From: Bryobacterales bacterium
GTDB taxonomy: Bacteria > Acidobacteriota > Terriglobia > Bryobacterales > Bryobacteraceae
Reading direction: 5' to 3'
DNA: 64,000 nt
Assembly: GCA_003157745.1 (NCBI GenBank)
Contig: PMKM01000142.1
Span: 15,953-79,952 of the forward strand
A program made the translations under genes and the position numbers. Positions 34,248 through 42,529 of the stretch are shown in pieces. Under the pieces are notes generated by a model. It was not told the origin of the DNA and did not search any database. It worked only from the letters and a program-made list of their open reading frames with translations. Position 1 is the stretch's first letter, and each line of letters opens with the position of its first letter.

Positions 34248-35492
34248 ATGTGCGATCAGCCTGAGCCACTTCTTGCGAAGTTTCGAACGTCGTCCGCCTG
34301 CTATGCGTTCGATGCCAATACCGGGGTAATTGCTAGCCTTCCCGAGCCCCTGTTTGACGCCCTAAAAGAGCTGTCGCCATTTAGCGATGAACCGCCGTTC
34401 CCGCCAGGCGGCACGCGTCTCGACCCGCCCATCGAGACCGGAGGCGGAGCTAGGCTCCGCGAGGTCTCCGAAACGTCGGGTCTTTTCAGGCCGGTCCGCA
34501 TCCGATCCAGGCTAACCTCTCCCAAACTGGTCCGAGAGCATGTGCACAAGATCGTCGGGCGGTTCACCAAACTGACGCTGAGCGTCACGGAACGGTGCAA
34601 CCTCCGCTGCCGATACTGCGTCTATTCGGGAGGCTATCCAGGCAGGCGCACACACGGCCTAGATGACATGTCGTGGGAAACCGCAAAGGCCGCCCTCGAC
34701 TACTTTCTCCAAAGCATGGCCGACGCCGAGTGGCCGAAATTCGTGACCTTTTATGGAGGTGAGCCATGGCTCAATGCTCGCCTCATCCAGGCATCGATAG
34801 CTTACGTCTCGGCCAAGGCGCCCTACGTTCAGTTTCACACCACGACTAATGGAACCCTCCTGACTGACGATCTCGCCGATTATTTGGCAGCCCACGATGT
34901 CAAGATACGGGTGAGTCTGGACGGACCCCGCGAGGTTCACGATCGGAACCGAGTCGCTGCCGACGGAACCGGATCGTTTGAACGGATCTGGGCCAATCTG
35001 ACCAGGCTCCGTGAGCGCCACGGCGACTATTATCAGGCATCCGTATCGTTCGAAGCTACGATAGCAGATCCGTCCGACGCCGAGCGAGTGGTAGACTTTT
35101 TTCTATCCTACCCCAGCGTCTTCGCCGCGGGACGGGTCAAGTTGGCTAGAATGGCGCCGGGGCATCGTGCATATGATCGCCGTGAGCGCGGGGAACGAAC
35201 CGGCCTCGGCAGACTTGAGCAGCGCTTTCTGTCCAAGCTTACGACCGGAGAGGCCGGCGCCAGCGAAACGGTTCTTCTGCGCACTCTGTTTGAGCCGCCC
35301 TATCTCACCATCCATCGACGGCACATCGATTTCGACCGAACGATTGCCGTGCTGCCATCGATTACTGGCGCGGTCATCTGGTCCGATACTGCTCCACGCT
35401 CGAGGCTAACCCCAGAGCTTTCGACTTCTTGGACACCATCGTCGTCACGGCCCCGCCAGTTCCCGAACTGGAGGAGTTGGGATCTTGCATGA
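34248..35492 (+). CDS. Radical SAM peptide maturase-like protein, SPASM region missing
   Basis: 414 aa as read. N-terminal about 90 residues resemble the peptide-binding/RRE-like start of RiPP maturases (ACYAFDANTGVIASLPEPLFDALKELSP). The radical SAM core has CNLRCRYC (Cys117, Cys121, Cys124), then FYGGEPWLN, TTTNGTLL and IRVSLDGPREVHDRNR. After RRHIDFDRTIAVLPS the sequence becomes Ser/Pro/Arg-rich and non-family-like. The Cys-rich SPASM domain expected there is absent, and the proper C-terminal tail appears in another frame (35357-35497). ATG at 34248 is preferred for the family start; in-frame start 34182 adds 22 residues. Probably a deletion derivative and perhaps inactive. Confidence 0.7.
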   Translation: MCDQPEPLLAKFRTSSACYAFDANTGVIASLPEPLFDALKELSPFSDEPPFPPGGTRLDPPIETGGGARLREVSETSGLFRPVRIRSRLTSPKLVREHVHKIVGRFTKLTLSVTERCNLRCRYCVYSGGYPGRRTHGLDDMSWETAKAALDYFLQSMADAEWPKFVTFYGGEPWLNARLIQASIAYVSAKAPYVQFHTTTNGTLLTDDLADYLAAHDVKIRVSLDGPREVHDRNRVAADGTGSFERIWANLTRLRERHGDYYQASVSFEATIADPSDAERVVDFFLSYPSVFAAGRVKLARMAPGHRAYDRRERGERTGLGRLEQRFLSKLTTGEAGASETVLLRTLFEPPYLTIHRRHIDFDRTIAVLPSITGAVIWSDTAPRSRLTPELSTSWTPSSSRPRQFPNWRSWDLA

Positions 35493-35497
35493 AATGA
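35357..35497 (+). pseudogene. Out-of-frame C-terminal tail of the radical SAM maturase
   Basis: In the frame one base off the upstream gene, IDYWRGHLVRYCSTLEANPR, then AFDFLDTIVVTAPPVPELEE, ending GSCMK-stop at 35497. This YC-x-LEANPRAFDFLD pattern is the normal end of SPASM-type peptide maturases (family knowledge). It shows that the gene was longer and lost about 100 residues plus the frame near 35340-35357. Confidence 0.6.
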
Positions 35498-35561
35498 CGC
35501 GCGTTTCGAGAAGTGTGAGAATTGGATTGAGTGAGTTGGACGTTCCGAGTGACCATAACCC

Positions 35562-37958
35562 ATGCATGTTATTATCCAGGACATTCGATTTGGAATCAGG
35601 CTGTTGGGCCGGAGTTGGGGTTGGACCGTGGCTGCGCTCGTCACCATCGCGCTCGGCATCGCATCGGCGAGTGCCACCTTCAGCGTCATCAATGCCGTCA
35701 TGCTGCGCCCCCTTCCGTACGCCGCGCCGGACAGGCTTGTCGTCGTTTGGAGAGTCGATAGCAGCCGTCAAACGCCCGTTCGCACGGACCTCGCGGAGGA
35801 CTGGCGCGGCCTGAGTAGGTCGTTCGACCGGATCGGATGGTACCGCGCATGGATGTTGAATGTCTCGGGCACGGGCGAGCCGCAGCGCATTGCGAGCGCA
35901 GCAGTTTCGGCCGATCTGTTCACATGCCTAGGGACAGCACCGGCGCTGGGGCGCTTGTTCCTGCAAAACGACATGTATCCCGGTAGCGACCATGTTGCGA
36001 TTTTGAGCGACAGCCTCTGGCGGCGAATGTTTGCCTCCGACCCTCGGACAGTCGGAAAGACGGTCCGCCTGGATGGTGAGCCGCATACAGTCATCGGCGT
36101 CATGCCAACAGGGTTTCAGTATCTGCTTCCAAACTCGCTTCCGGATACCGAACTGTGGGTGCCCATCAGCCGCGCGTACCGCCCCCGGCGCCCCTGGACA
36201 GTTGCGACAGCCGTCGGACGACTAAAGCCGGGTGTTTCTGTGGCACAGGCCGAAGCCGACATCGGTGCGATTACCAAGCACCTCGTGGAGGAGGGTAGGT
36301 CGTCGCCCGGCGGCAGGGTCACTCTTGCTCGACTGGACCGCCAGGTTGTCGGTCGGTTCCGCTCCGCACTGATGATCGCGTTCGGAGCTGTTCTGTGCGT
36401 CCTATTGATCGCCAGTATCAATCTGATGGGAATGTTCCTCGTGTGGACCGCGGCGCGCCGGAGAGAGATCGCGGTGCGCGGCATGTTGGGCGCGTCGCGG
36501 TCCCGGTTGATCAGGCAATTGGTCACGGAAAGCAGTTTGGTTTCGGTTTCCGGCGGTGCCCTCGGGATAGTACTTTCCATTTGGATTGCTAACGCCATTG
36601 TCCGGCTCCATCCTAGCGGCATCCCGCGCCTTGACGAAGTCCGGCCCGATGCCTGGGTCATCCTTTTCGGCATTGCCATTACGGGGGCGGTCGGCATGAT
36701 CGCCGGTCTGATTCCAGCTTTGAGGCTCTCACGAATCGACGGAAGCGAGGTTCTAAAACAGGGCCGTTCCGGTTGGGGCCGGACGCGCGGCCCGTTCGCT
36801 CCCCGGCGCCTGCTGGCGGTCGCGCAGGTCGCGTTGACGCTAGTGCTCCTCATCGGGGCCGGGCTGCTCGTCCGATCTCTTACCCTGCTGGGGGCGGTTG
36901 ATTTCGGCTTCAACCCCGAAGGTCTATTGACGTTGACCGTGCCGCTACCGAAAGCCCTCTATGGCGAGCCAGCGCGCCAGGTGGCATTTGCGCGGGATCT
37001 CCTGCAGCGCGCACAGACGATCCCGGCGGTGCAAAGCGCGGCCATCAGCAACTCGCTGCCGATGGCGACCGTGTTTTCCATGACCGCCGACTTGCAGATT
37101 GCCGGACGGAGATTACCGGAGTCGGAATCGACTGTTTTCCTACGCGCGGTGACCGGAGACTACTTTCGTACGATGCGAATCGCCCTGCTGAGAGGACGGT
37201 TTCTCGTCGAATCGGACGAGGACCGGCACGATGTGGCGCTGATCAATCAGACCGCGGCGCGACAGTACTGGCCGGCGGCGGACCCAATCGGCCAGCGCTT
37301 CTCCGTCGAAGATGGCATCGTGCGCACAGTGGTCGGCGTGGTCGCCGATACAACTAGTCGAGAACTGGACCTCCCGGCGGATCGGGAGGTCTACCTGCCG
37401 TTCTCCGAACAGCCCACGATGTTTCTAGGGCTTGTATTGCGCACATCGGGCGATCCGCGCGCCGCCGCATCCGGCGTGCGGAGGGCGGTGACCGCGCTGG
37501 ATCGGGATCAGCCCGTCCAGTCAGTCATGACGATGCGCGAAGTCATTGATCGGTTTTTGTCCGGCTCGCGGTTCAGCACCGTTCTTCTTGGCTCGTTCTC
37601 AGCGCTGGCACTGCTATTGGCCGTAGTTGGGACTTATGGCGTGGTGGCGTATTCCGTTAAGCAGCGCACGCACGAAATCGCCGTTCGAATGGCGGTCGGT
37701 GCGCGTCGCGGGAGCGTTCTGTGGATGGTTCTTGCCGACGGCGCCGCGCTCGCTGGCACCGGCGTCGTCATTGGGCTGACCTTGGCGTTAATCGCGACCC
37801 GCTGGATGCGGACGCTGTTGTTCGGCATCACGCCGCTCGATCCACCGGCATTCTTGGTTTCGGCTTCGATTTTGCTGGCTGGCTGCCTCTTAGCCAGCTA
37901 TCTTCCCGCCCGGCTGGCTACGCGGATCGATCCGATGCGCGCCTTGCGGGAGCACTAA
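35562..37958 (+). CDS. ADOP-family duplicated MacB/FtsX permease
   Basis: 798 aa, two copies of a MacB-periplasmic plus FtsX unit. N-terminal helix (VAALVTIALGIASASATFSVINAVMLRPLPY), periplasmic domain with LGRLFL and DGEPHTVIGVMP, helices with ARRREIAVRGMLGASR, then a second unit beginning RRLLAVAQVALTLVLLIGAGLLVRSL and ending GTYGVVAYSVKQRTHEIAVRMAVGARR and YLPARLATRIDPMRALREH. Family length is usually about 800 with two such halves. No ATPase gene lies nearby, as usual for this orphan family. In this context it may export or sense the modified peptide (inference). Confidence 0.9.
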   Translation: MHVIIQDIRFGIRLLGRSWGWTVAALVTIALGIASASATFSVINAVMLRPLPYAAPDRLVVVWRVDSSRQTPVRTDLAEDWRGLSRSFDRIGWYRAWMLNVSGTGEPQRIASAAVSADLFTCLGTAPALGRLFLQNDMYPGSDHVAILSDSLWRRMFASDPRTVGKTVRLDGEPHTVIGVMPTGFQYLLPNSLPDTELWVPISRAYRPRRPWTVATAVGRLKPGVSVAQAEADIGAITKHLVEEGRSSPGGRVTLARLDRQVVGRFRSALMIAFGAVLCVLLIASINLMGMFLVWTAARRREIAVRGMLGASRSRLIRQLVTESSLVSVSGGALGIVLSIWIANAIVRLHPSGIPRLDEVRPDAWVILFGIAITGAVGMIAGLIPALRLSRIDGSEVLKQGRSGWGRTRGPFAPRRLLAVAQVALTLVLLIGAGLLVRSLTLLGAVDFGFNPEGLLTLTVPLPKALYGEPARQVAFARDLLQRAQTIPAVQSAAISNSLPMATVFSMTADLQIAGRRLPESESTVFLRAVTGDYFRTMRIALLRGRFLVESDEDRHDVALINQTAARQYWPAADPIGQRFSVEDGIVRTVVGVVADTTSRELDLPADREVYLPFSEQPTMFLGLVLRTSGDPRAAASGVRRAVTALDRDQPVQSVMTMREVIDRFLSGSRFSTVLLGSFSALALLLAVVGTYGVVAYSVKQRTHEIAVRMAVGARRGSVLWMVLADGAALAGTGVVIGLTLALIATRWMRTLLFGITPLDPPAFLVSASILLAGCLLASYLPARLATRIDPMRALREH

Positions 37959-38032
37959 TTGCGGTACCGCAATGTCTGTGACAAAACGCGACTTGGCGCC
38001 ATAAACCAGCGCTCCCGCGCTGCTCGGCAGTG

Positions 38033-38133
38033 ATTTCGATCATGCCTCGCAAGCCGGGTGCTTCTACTCCAACAGGGCATGAATCGGGGTGGCGTTCGGA
38101 GCATCGCGCGGAGGAACGGCGCGCTGGGTCGTT
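38033..38133 (+). repeat. Direct repeat copy 2, right edge of the RiPP-like cassette
   Basis: Second copy of the element at 33093-33193, same orientation. It lies between the ADOP permease stop (37958) and gcvT (38230). The 50-base identical core is 38076-38125. It contains CGCGC/GCGCG and CGTTC/GAACG inverted pairs that could fold. The gcvT promoter, if any, must lie in the remaining 96 bases; a TTGACA at 38193-38198 has no good -10. Confidence 0.75.
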
Positions 38134-38229
38134 GTTTATGCGGCAAAGGCGCCCGAGCTCAGGTGGAAGAACGTTTGTGCAGCTGCCACTGATTGACACC
38201 CCTACCTTCCGCTGATAGCCTGAGTTTTC

Positions 38230-39333
38230 ATGCCTCTCGCTTCGCCGCTGCGCCGCACGGCGCTCAATTCGGTCCATCGGGCGCTGGGCGCCAGGATGGT
38301 CGATTTCGGCGGGTGGGATATGCCGGTGCAGTATTCGGGCATCCTAGCTGAGCACATGGCGGTGCGGCAATCGGTCGGCGTGTTCGACGTCAGCCACATG
38401 GGCGAGATCGAAATTCGCGGTCGCGAGGCGGCGCGACTCGCCGATTACGTCACCACTAACTCGGTGGCGAAGTTGCGCATCGGCCAGGCGCACTATTCCG
38501 GGTTGCTTTACGAGCACGGCGGCTTTGTAGACGATATCCTGGTACATAAGGTGAGCGACGCCGATTTCTTCCTTTGCGTGAACGCTTCCAACCAGGAGAA
38601 GGATTTTGAGCACATCCGCGCGCACAACCGGTTCGATGCCACAGTCGAATTGACCAGCGACCGCTACACCCAGCTTGCCATTCAGGGCCCCGAAGCCCGC
38701 GCCACTTTGCAGAAGCTGACGGCGGTCGAATTGAGCGCGATCAAGTATTATTGGTTCGCCGACGCGCAAGTGTGCGGCGTGCCCGCGCGGATTGCCCACA
38801 CCGGCTACACCGGCGAGGACGGTTTCGAAATCTACATTCCGCCCGCGGAATCCGAACGCGTCTGGGCGCGCATCTTCGAAGCGGGCGCGGAGTTTGGCAT
38901 TCAACCATGCGGCCTGGGCGCGCGCAACACACTGCGCCTGGAAGCCGCGATGGCGCTCTACGGCCACGAGATCGACGCCTCCATTTCGCCGTTCGAAGCC
39001 GGACTCGGCTGGATCGTCAAACTCGACAAAGGCGAATTCGCCGGCCGCGAGGCGCTGCTGAAGCAGCGGGAAAAAGGCGTGACGCGCAAGCTGACGGGAT
39101 TTGAAATGCGCAGCCGGCCGATCGCGCGCGATGGGTACGAAGTGCAAGTGCACGGCGCCGCAGCGGGATGGGTGACCAGCGGCTCGCCCGCGCCGGCGTT
39201 GAATAAGAACATCGGCCTCTGCTATCTGCCGGTCGGGCTTGCGCGGCCCGGCGTAGCCATTCAAGTCGTCGTGCGCGGCCAACCGGCCGATGCGATGACC
39301 GTCGAAACCCCTTTTTACAAGCGAGCGAGATGA
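38230..39333 (+). CDS. gcvT: Glycine cleavage system T protein (aminomethyltransferase)
   Basis: 367 aa. Transfers the methylene from the aminomethyl-lipoyl H protein to tetrahydrofolate, releasing ammonia. Seen: RALGARMVDFGGWDMPVQYSG, FDVSHMGEIEIRG, LAIQGPEAR, ARIAHTGYTGEDGFEIYIP, GLGARNTLRLEAAMALYGHEID and GWVTSGSPAPALNKNIGLCYLP. Full length and all motifs present. First gene of the gcvT-H-PA-PB operon; next start overlaps its stop (ATGA). No glycine riboswitch was recognised upstream. Confidence 0.96.
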   Translation: MPLASPLRRTALNSVHRALGARMVDFGGWDMPVQYSGILAEHMAVRQSVGVFDVSHMGEIEIRGREAARLADYVTTNSVAKLRIGQAHYSGLLYEHGGFVDDILVHKVSDADFFLCVNASNQEKDFEHIRAHNRFDATVELTSDRYTQLAIQGPEARATLQKLTAVELSAIKYYWFADAQVCGVPARIAHTGYTGEDGFEIYIPPAESERVWARIFEAGAEFGIQPCGLGARNTLRLEAAMALYGHEIDASISPFEAGLGWIVKLDKGEFAGREALLKQREKGVTRKLTGFEMRSRPIARDGYEVQVHGAAAGWVTSGSPAPALNKNIGLCYLPVGLARPGVAIQVVVRGQPADAMTVETPFYKRAR

Positions 39334-39719
39334 CCATGTATCCGGAAAACTTTCGATATTCCAAGGAACACGAATGGGTCCTGGTGGAAGGCGGCATCGG
39401 CACCATAGGGATCACCGATCACGCCCAGCAGGAACTCGGCGACATCGTTTATGTCGATCTGCCCAAGCCCGGCACGCGCGTGGAGCAGGGCAGGTCGCTC
39501 GGCAGCGTGGAATCCGTCAAGGCGGTTTCCGATGTGTTCGCGCCGGTATCGGGCGAAGTGACCGCGATCAATCCGGCGCTGGCCGACGCGCCGGAGAAGC
39601 TCAACGCGGATCCGCACGGCGACGCCTGGCTGGTGAAGATACGCCTCAGCGCGCCCGGCGAGTTGGAGGATCTGATGACGGCGGCCGACTATGAGTCTTT
39701 CATAGGAGCCGAAAAGTAG
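39330..39719 (+). CDS. gcvH: Glycine cleavage system H protein
   Basis: 129 aa lipoyl carrier shuttling the aminomethyl group between P and T. Lipoylation site Lys64 in GSVESVKAVSDVFAPVSGEV; typical start YPENFRYSKEHEWV and GITDHAQQELGDIVYVDLP. Start at 39330 overlaps the gcvT stop; a second ATG two codons later is also possible. Followed immediately by gcvPA. Confidence 0.96.
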   Translation: MTMYPENFRYSKEHEWVLVEGGIGTIGITDHAQQELGDIVYVDLPKPGTRVEQGRSLGSVESVKAVSDVFAPVSGEVTAINPALADAPEKLNADPHGDAWLVKIRLSAPGELEDLMTAADYESFIGAEK

Positions 39720-41054
39720 TTGCGCTACCTGCCGAAATCGGATTCCGAACGCCGTCAAATGCTGGACGCTTGCGGCGCGGCGTCGGCGGAGGACCTGTTC
39801 GCCCACTTGCCGGATGCGGTGCGTTTGCGCCGCCCGCTCGACCTCGAGCCGGGCATCTCCGAATACGAAATTGCCGATTACTTCCGTGCGCGCGCCGGTG
39901 AGAATGCGGACGGCTATGCATCGTTTCTGGGCGCTGGCGTGTATCGACATTACCGCCCCGTGCTGGTGGACGCCGTCGTTTCGCGCGGCGAGTTTCTGAC
40001 CTCGTACACGCCCTATCAGGCCGAAATCTCGCAGGGCACCCTCACCGCTATCTTCGAATTTCAGACTCTCATCTGCCAGCTTACCGGCATGGACGTGGCC
40101 AACGCGTCCATGTACGATGGCTCGACCGCGGTGCCCGAAGCGGCAATGATGGCCGCGCGCATCACTGGCCGCCACCGCGTGCTGGCCGCGCGCAGCGTGC
40201 ACCCCGAGTATCGCGAAGCGCTGCGCACCTATGCGCGGCACCAGGGAATGCCGGTGGAGGAATTCGACTACGCGAAGGATTCGGGTGCATTCGACCTCGA
40301 CGATCTCGAGCGCAAGATCGACGGCGAGACCGCCGCCGTGATCGTTCAATCGCCCAACTTCTTCGGCGTCATCGACGATGTTGGTGCGGCCGCGGAGATC
40401 GCTCACGCCCGCGGCGCGCTGCTGATCATGGTGTTCACCGAAGCCGTGTCGCTGGGAATTCTGGCGCCGCCCGCAGGCGCCGATATCGTGGCCGGCGAAT
40501 TGCAATCCTTCGCTATCTCGCCCAGCTACGGCGGGCCTTACGCCGGCATCATCGCCACCCGCGATCAGTTCGTGCGCCAAATGCCGGGCCGGTTGGTGGG
40601 CCAGACCGTCGATACGCGCGGCAACCGCGCCTTCTGTCTGACGCTTTCGACGCGCGAACAACACATCCGCCGCGAGAAGGCGACATCCAACATCTGCACC
40701 AACCAGGCGCTGATCGCCCTGATGGCCACCGTCTTCATGACCGTCTACGGGAAAGAAGGCCTGCGCGAACTGGCGTTGCAGAACGTGGCGAAAGCGCGGT
40801 ATTTGGCCGGGAAGCTCCAAACCGTATTCACTGGAAAATGTTTTAACGAATTCGTCGTCAGGACGGGCGATCCCGAATCGATCAACAAGGCTCTGCTCAA
40901 GAAGAAGATCGTCGGCGGGCTGCCCTTGGGCCGCTTCTATCCGGAGTTGGCCGATTCGATGCTGATCTGCGCCACCGAAATGACGCGCCGCGCCGATATG
41001 GACGCGCTGAGCGACGCGCTGCGCCCGCGCCTCGCGGCGGAGGAGATGGCATGA
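39720..41054 (+). CDS. gcvPA: Glycine dehydrogenase (decarboxylating) subunit 1
   Basis: 444 aa, N-terminal half of the two-subunit P protein. Typical blocks: [85 protein letters not shown]. Start appears to be TTG at 39720, directly after the gcvH stop; no better ATG lies near. Works with the PLP-bearing GcvPB encoded next. The 3' end overlaps gcvPB (ATGA at 41051-41054). Confidence 0.94.
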   Translation: MRYLPKSDSERRQMLDACGAASAEDLFAHLPDAVRLRRPLDLEPGISEYEIADYFRARAGENADGYASFLGAGVYRHYRPVLVDAVVSRGEFLTSYTPYQAEISQGTLTAIFEFQTLICQLTGMDVANASMYDGSTAVPEAAMMAARITGRHRVLAARSVHPEYREALRTYARHQGMPVEEFDYAKDSGAFDLDDLERKIDGETAAVIVQSPNFFGVIDDVGAAAEIAHARGALLIMVFTEAVSLGILAPPAGADIVAGELQSFAISPSYGGPYAGIIATRDQFVRQMPGRLVGQTVDTRGNRAFCLTLSTREQHIRREKATSNICTNQALIALMATVFMTVYGKEGLRELALQNVAKARYLAGKLQTVFTGKCFNEFVVRTGDPESINKALLKKKIVGGLPLGRFYPELADSMLICATEMTRRADMDALSDALRPRLAAEEMA

Positions 41055-42529
41055 TCCGCAAAGTCCGCACGCACCCGTCGCAGAACGAAGCGCTGCTGTT
41101 CGAGTGCAGCTCTCCGGGCAAGCGCGCGTGGCAGCTTCCCGAGCTCGATGTGCCAGCGGTGGACGCGGCCGAGGCGCTTGGCGCCGCCAACGTGCGCGGC
41201 GAAATCCCCGGCTTCCCCGAAGTGAGCGAGGTCGAGGCCATCCGCCACTTCACCCGCCTCTCGAGTTGGAATTATTCGATCGATCACGGGATGTACCCGC
41301 TCGGCTCCTGCACCATGAAATACAACCCGCGCATCAACGAAGTGGTCGCGCGCATGGAGGGCCTGGCCTGGGCGCATCCGTATCAACCCGAATCGCTGGC
41401 GCAGGGCGCGATGGAAGTGATGGCGCGCCTGGAATCCGCGCTCGCCGAAATCACCGGCATGGACGCGGTCACGCTGCAGCCCGCCGCCGGCGCGCAGGGC
41501 GAGTTGACGGGCATCCTGCTGATTCGCGCGCTGCTCGAAAAGCGCGGCAACCCGCGCCGCAGGATTCTTATCCCCGATTCCGCCCACGGCACCAACCCCG
41601 CGAGCGCGGCGATTGCCGGGTACACGGTCGAGAATGTGAAATCGACCGATGCCGGCGTGCTCGATCTCGAAGCGCTGGCCCGCGCGGCCGACGGCGACGT
41701 CGCCGCGTTAATGGTGACCAATCCCAATACGCTCGGCGTGTTTGAAGCGAACATCGCACAGGCCGCGGAAATCCTGCACGCCAAAGGCGCCATGCTCTAT
41801 ATGGACGGCGCCAACATGAACGCGCTCGTCGGCATCGCACGCCCAGGCGATTTCGGCGTCGACGTGATGCACCTCAATCTGCATAAGACGTTTTCGACGC
41901 CCCACGGCGGCGGTGGTCCCGGCGCCGGTCCCGTGGCCGTGAAGAAGGCGCTCGAACCTTACCTGCCGACGCCGCGTTTGAAACGCGTTCGCGGCAAGTG
42001 GGCGTGGGATTTCAAACGCGCGCGCTCCATCGGCCGCGTGCGCGCTTTCTACGGTAATTTCGGCGTGACGGTGCGCGCGCTCGCTTACATCCTGGCGCAT
42101 GGCGGCCCCGGCTTGCGCAACGCCACGGTGGACGCGGTGCTCAACGCCGTCTACATTCGCAAACGCCTCGAGCCCTTCTTCGACCTGCCGTACCCCTCGC
42201 CCAACATGCACGAAGTGGTTTTCAGCGACGACCGCCAGGCCAAGCTCGGCGTGCGCACGGGCGACATCGCCAAGCGCCTGATCGATTACGGCTTCCATCC
42301 ATACACCGTCAGTTTCCCGATGATCGTGCACGGTGCGTTGATGATCGAACCGACCGAAACTGAAAGCAAGCTGGAGCTGGATCTGTTCATCGACGCCATG
42401 ATCTCCATCGCCAAGGAAGTCGAGACCGATCCCGAGCTGGTGAAACACGCGCCACATTCGACGCGCACCAGCCGCGTCGATGAGGTCGCCGCTGCCCGCA
42501 AGCCCGTGCTCCGATGGAAACCGGCCTGA
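41051..42529 (+). CDS. gcvPB: Glycine dehydrogenase (decarboxylating) subunit 2
   Basis: 492 aa, PLP-binding half. The cofactor Lys279 is in [21 protein letters not shown]; also [24 protein letters not shown] and [17 protein letters not shown]. Decarboxylates glycine and loads the aminomethyl group on GcvH. Its 3' end overlaps the membrane glycosyltransferase-like gene by 16 bases, which ties an unrelated function into the operon. Confidence 0.95.
   Translation: MIRKVRTHPSQNEALLFECSSPGKRAWQLPELDVPAVDAAEALGAANVRGEIPGFPEVSEVEAIRHFTRLSSWNYSIDHGMYPLGSCTMKYNPRINEVVARMEGLAWAHPYQPESLAQGAMEVMARLESALAEITGMDAVTLQPAAGAQGELTGILLIRALLEKRGNPRRRILIPDSAHGTNPASAAIAGYTVENVKSTDAGVLDLEALARAADGDVAALMVTNPNTLGVFEANIAQAAEILHAKGAMLYMDGANMNALVGIARPGDFGVDVMHLNLHKTFSTPHGGGGPGAGPVAVKKALEPYLPTPRLKRVRGKWAWDFKRARSIGRVRAFYGNFGVTVRALAYILAHGGPGLRNATVDAVLNAVYIRKRLEPFFDLPYPSPNMHEVVFSDDRQAKLGVRTGDIAKRLIDYGFHPYTVSFPMIVHGALMIEPTETESKLELDLFIDAMISIAKEVETDPELVKHAPHSTRTSRVDEVAAARKPVLRWKPA

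Noticed and set aside
38134-38229. Glycine riboswitch before gcvT
   Set aside because: The 96 bases left between the direct repeat and gcvT lack the paired glycine aptamer motifs I would expect.
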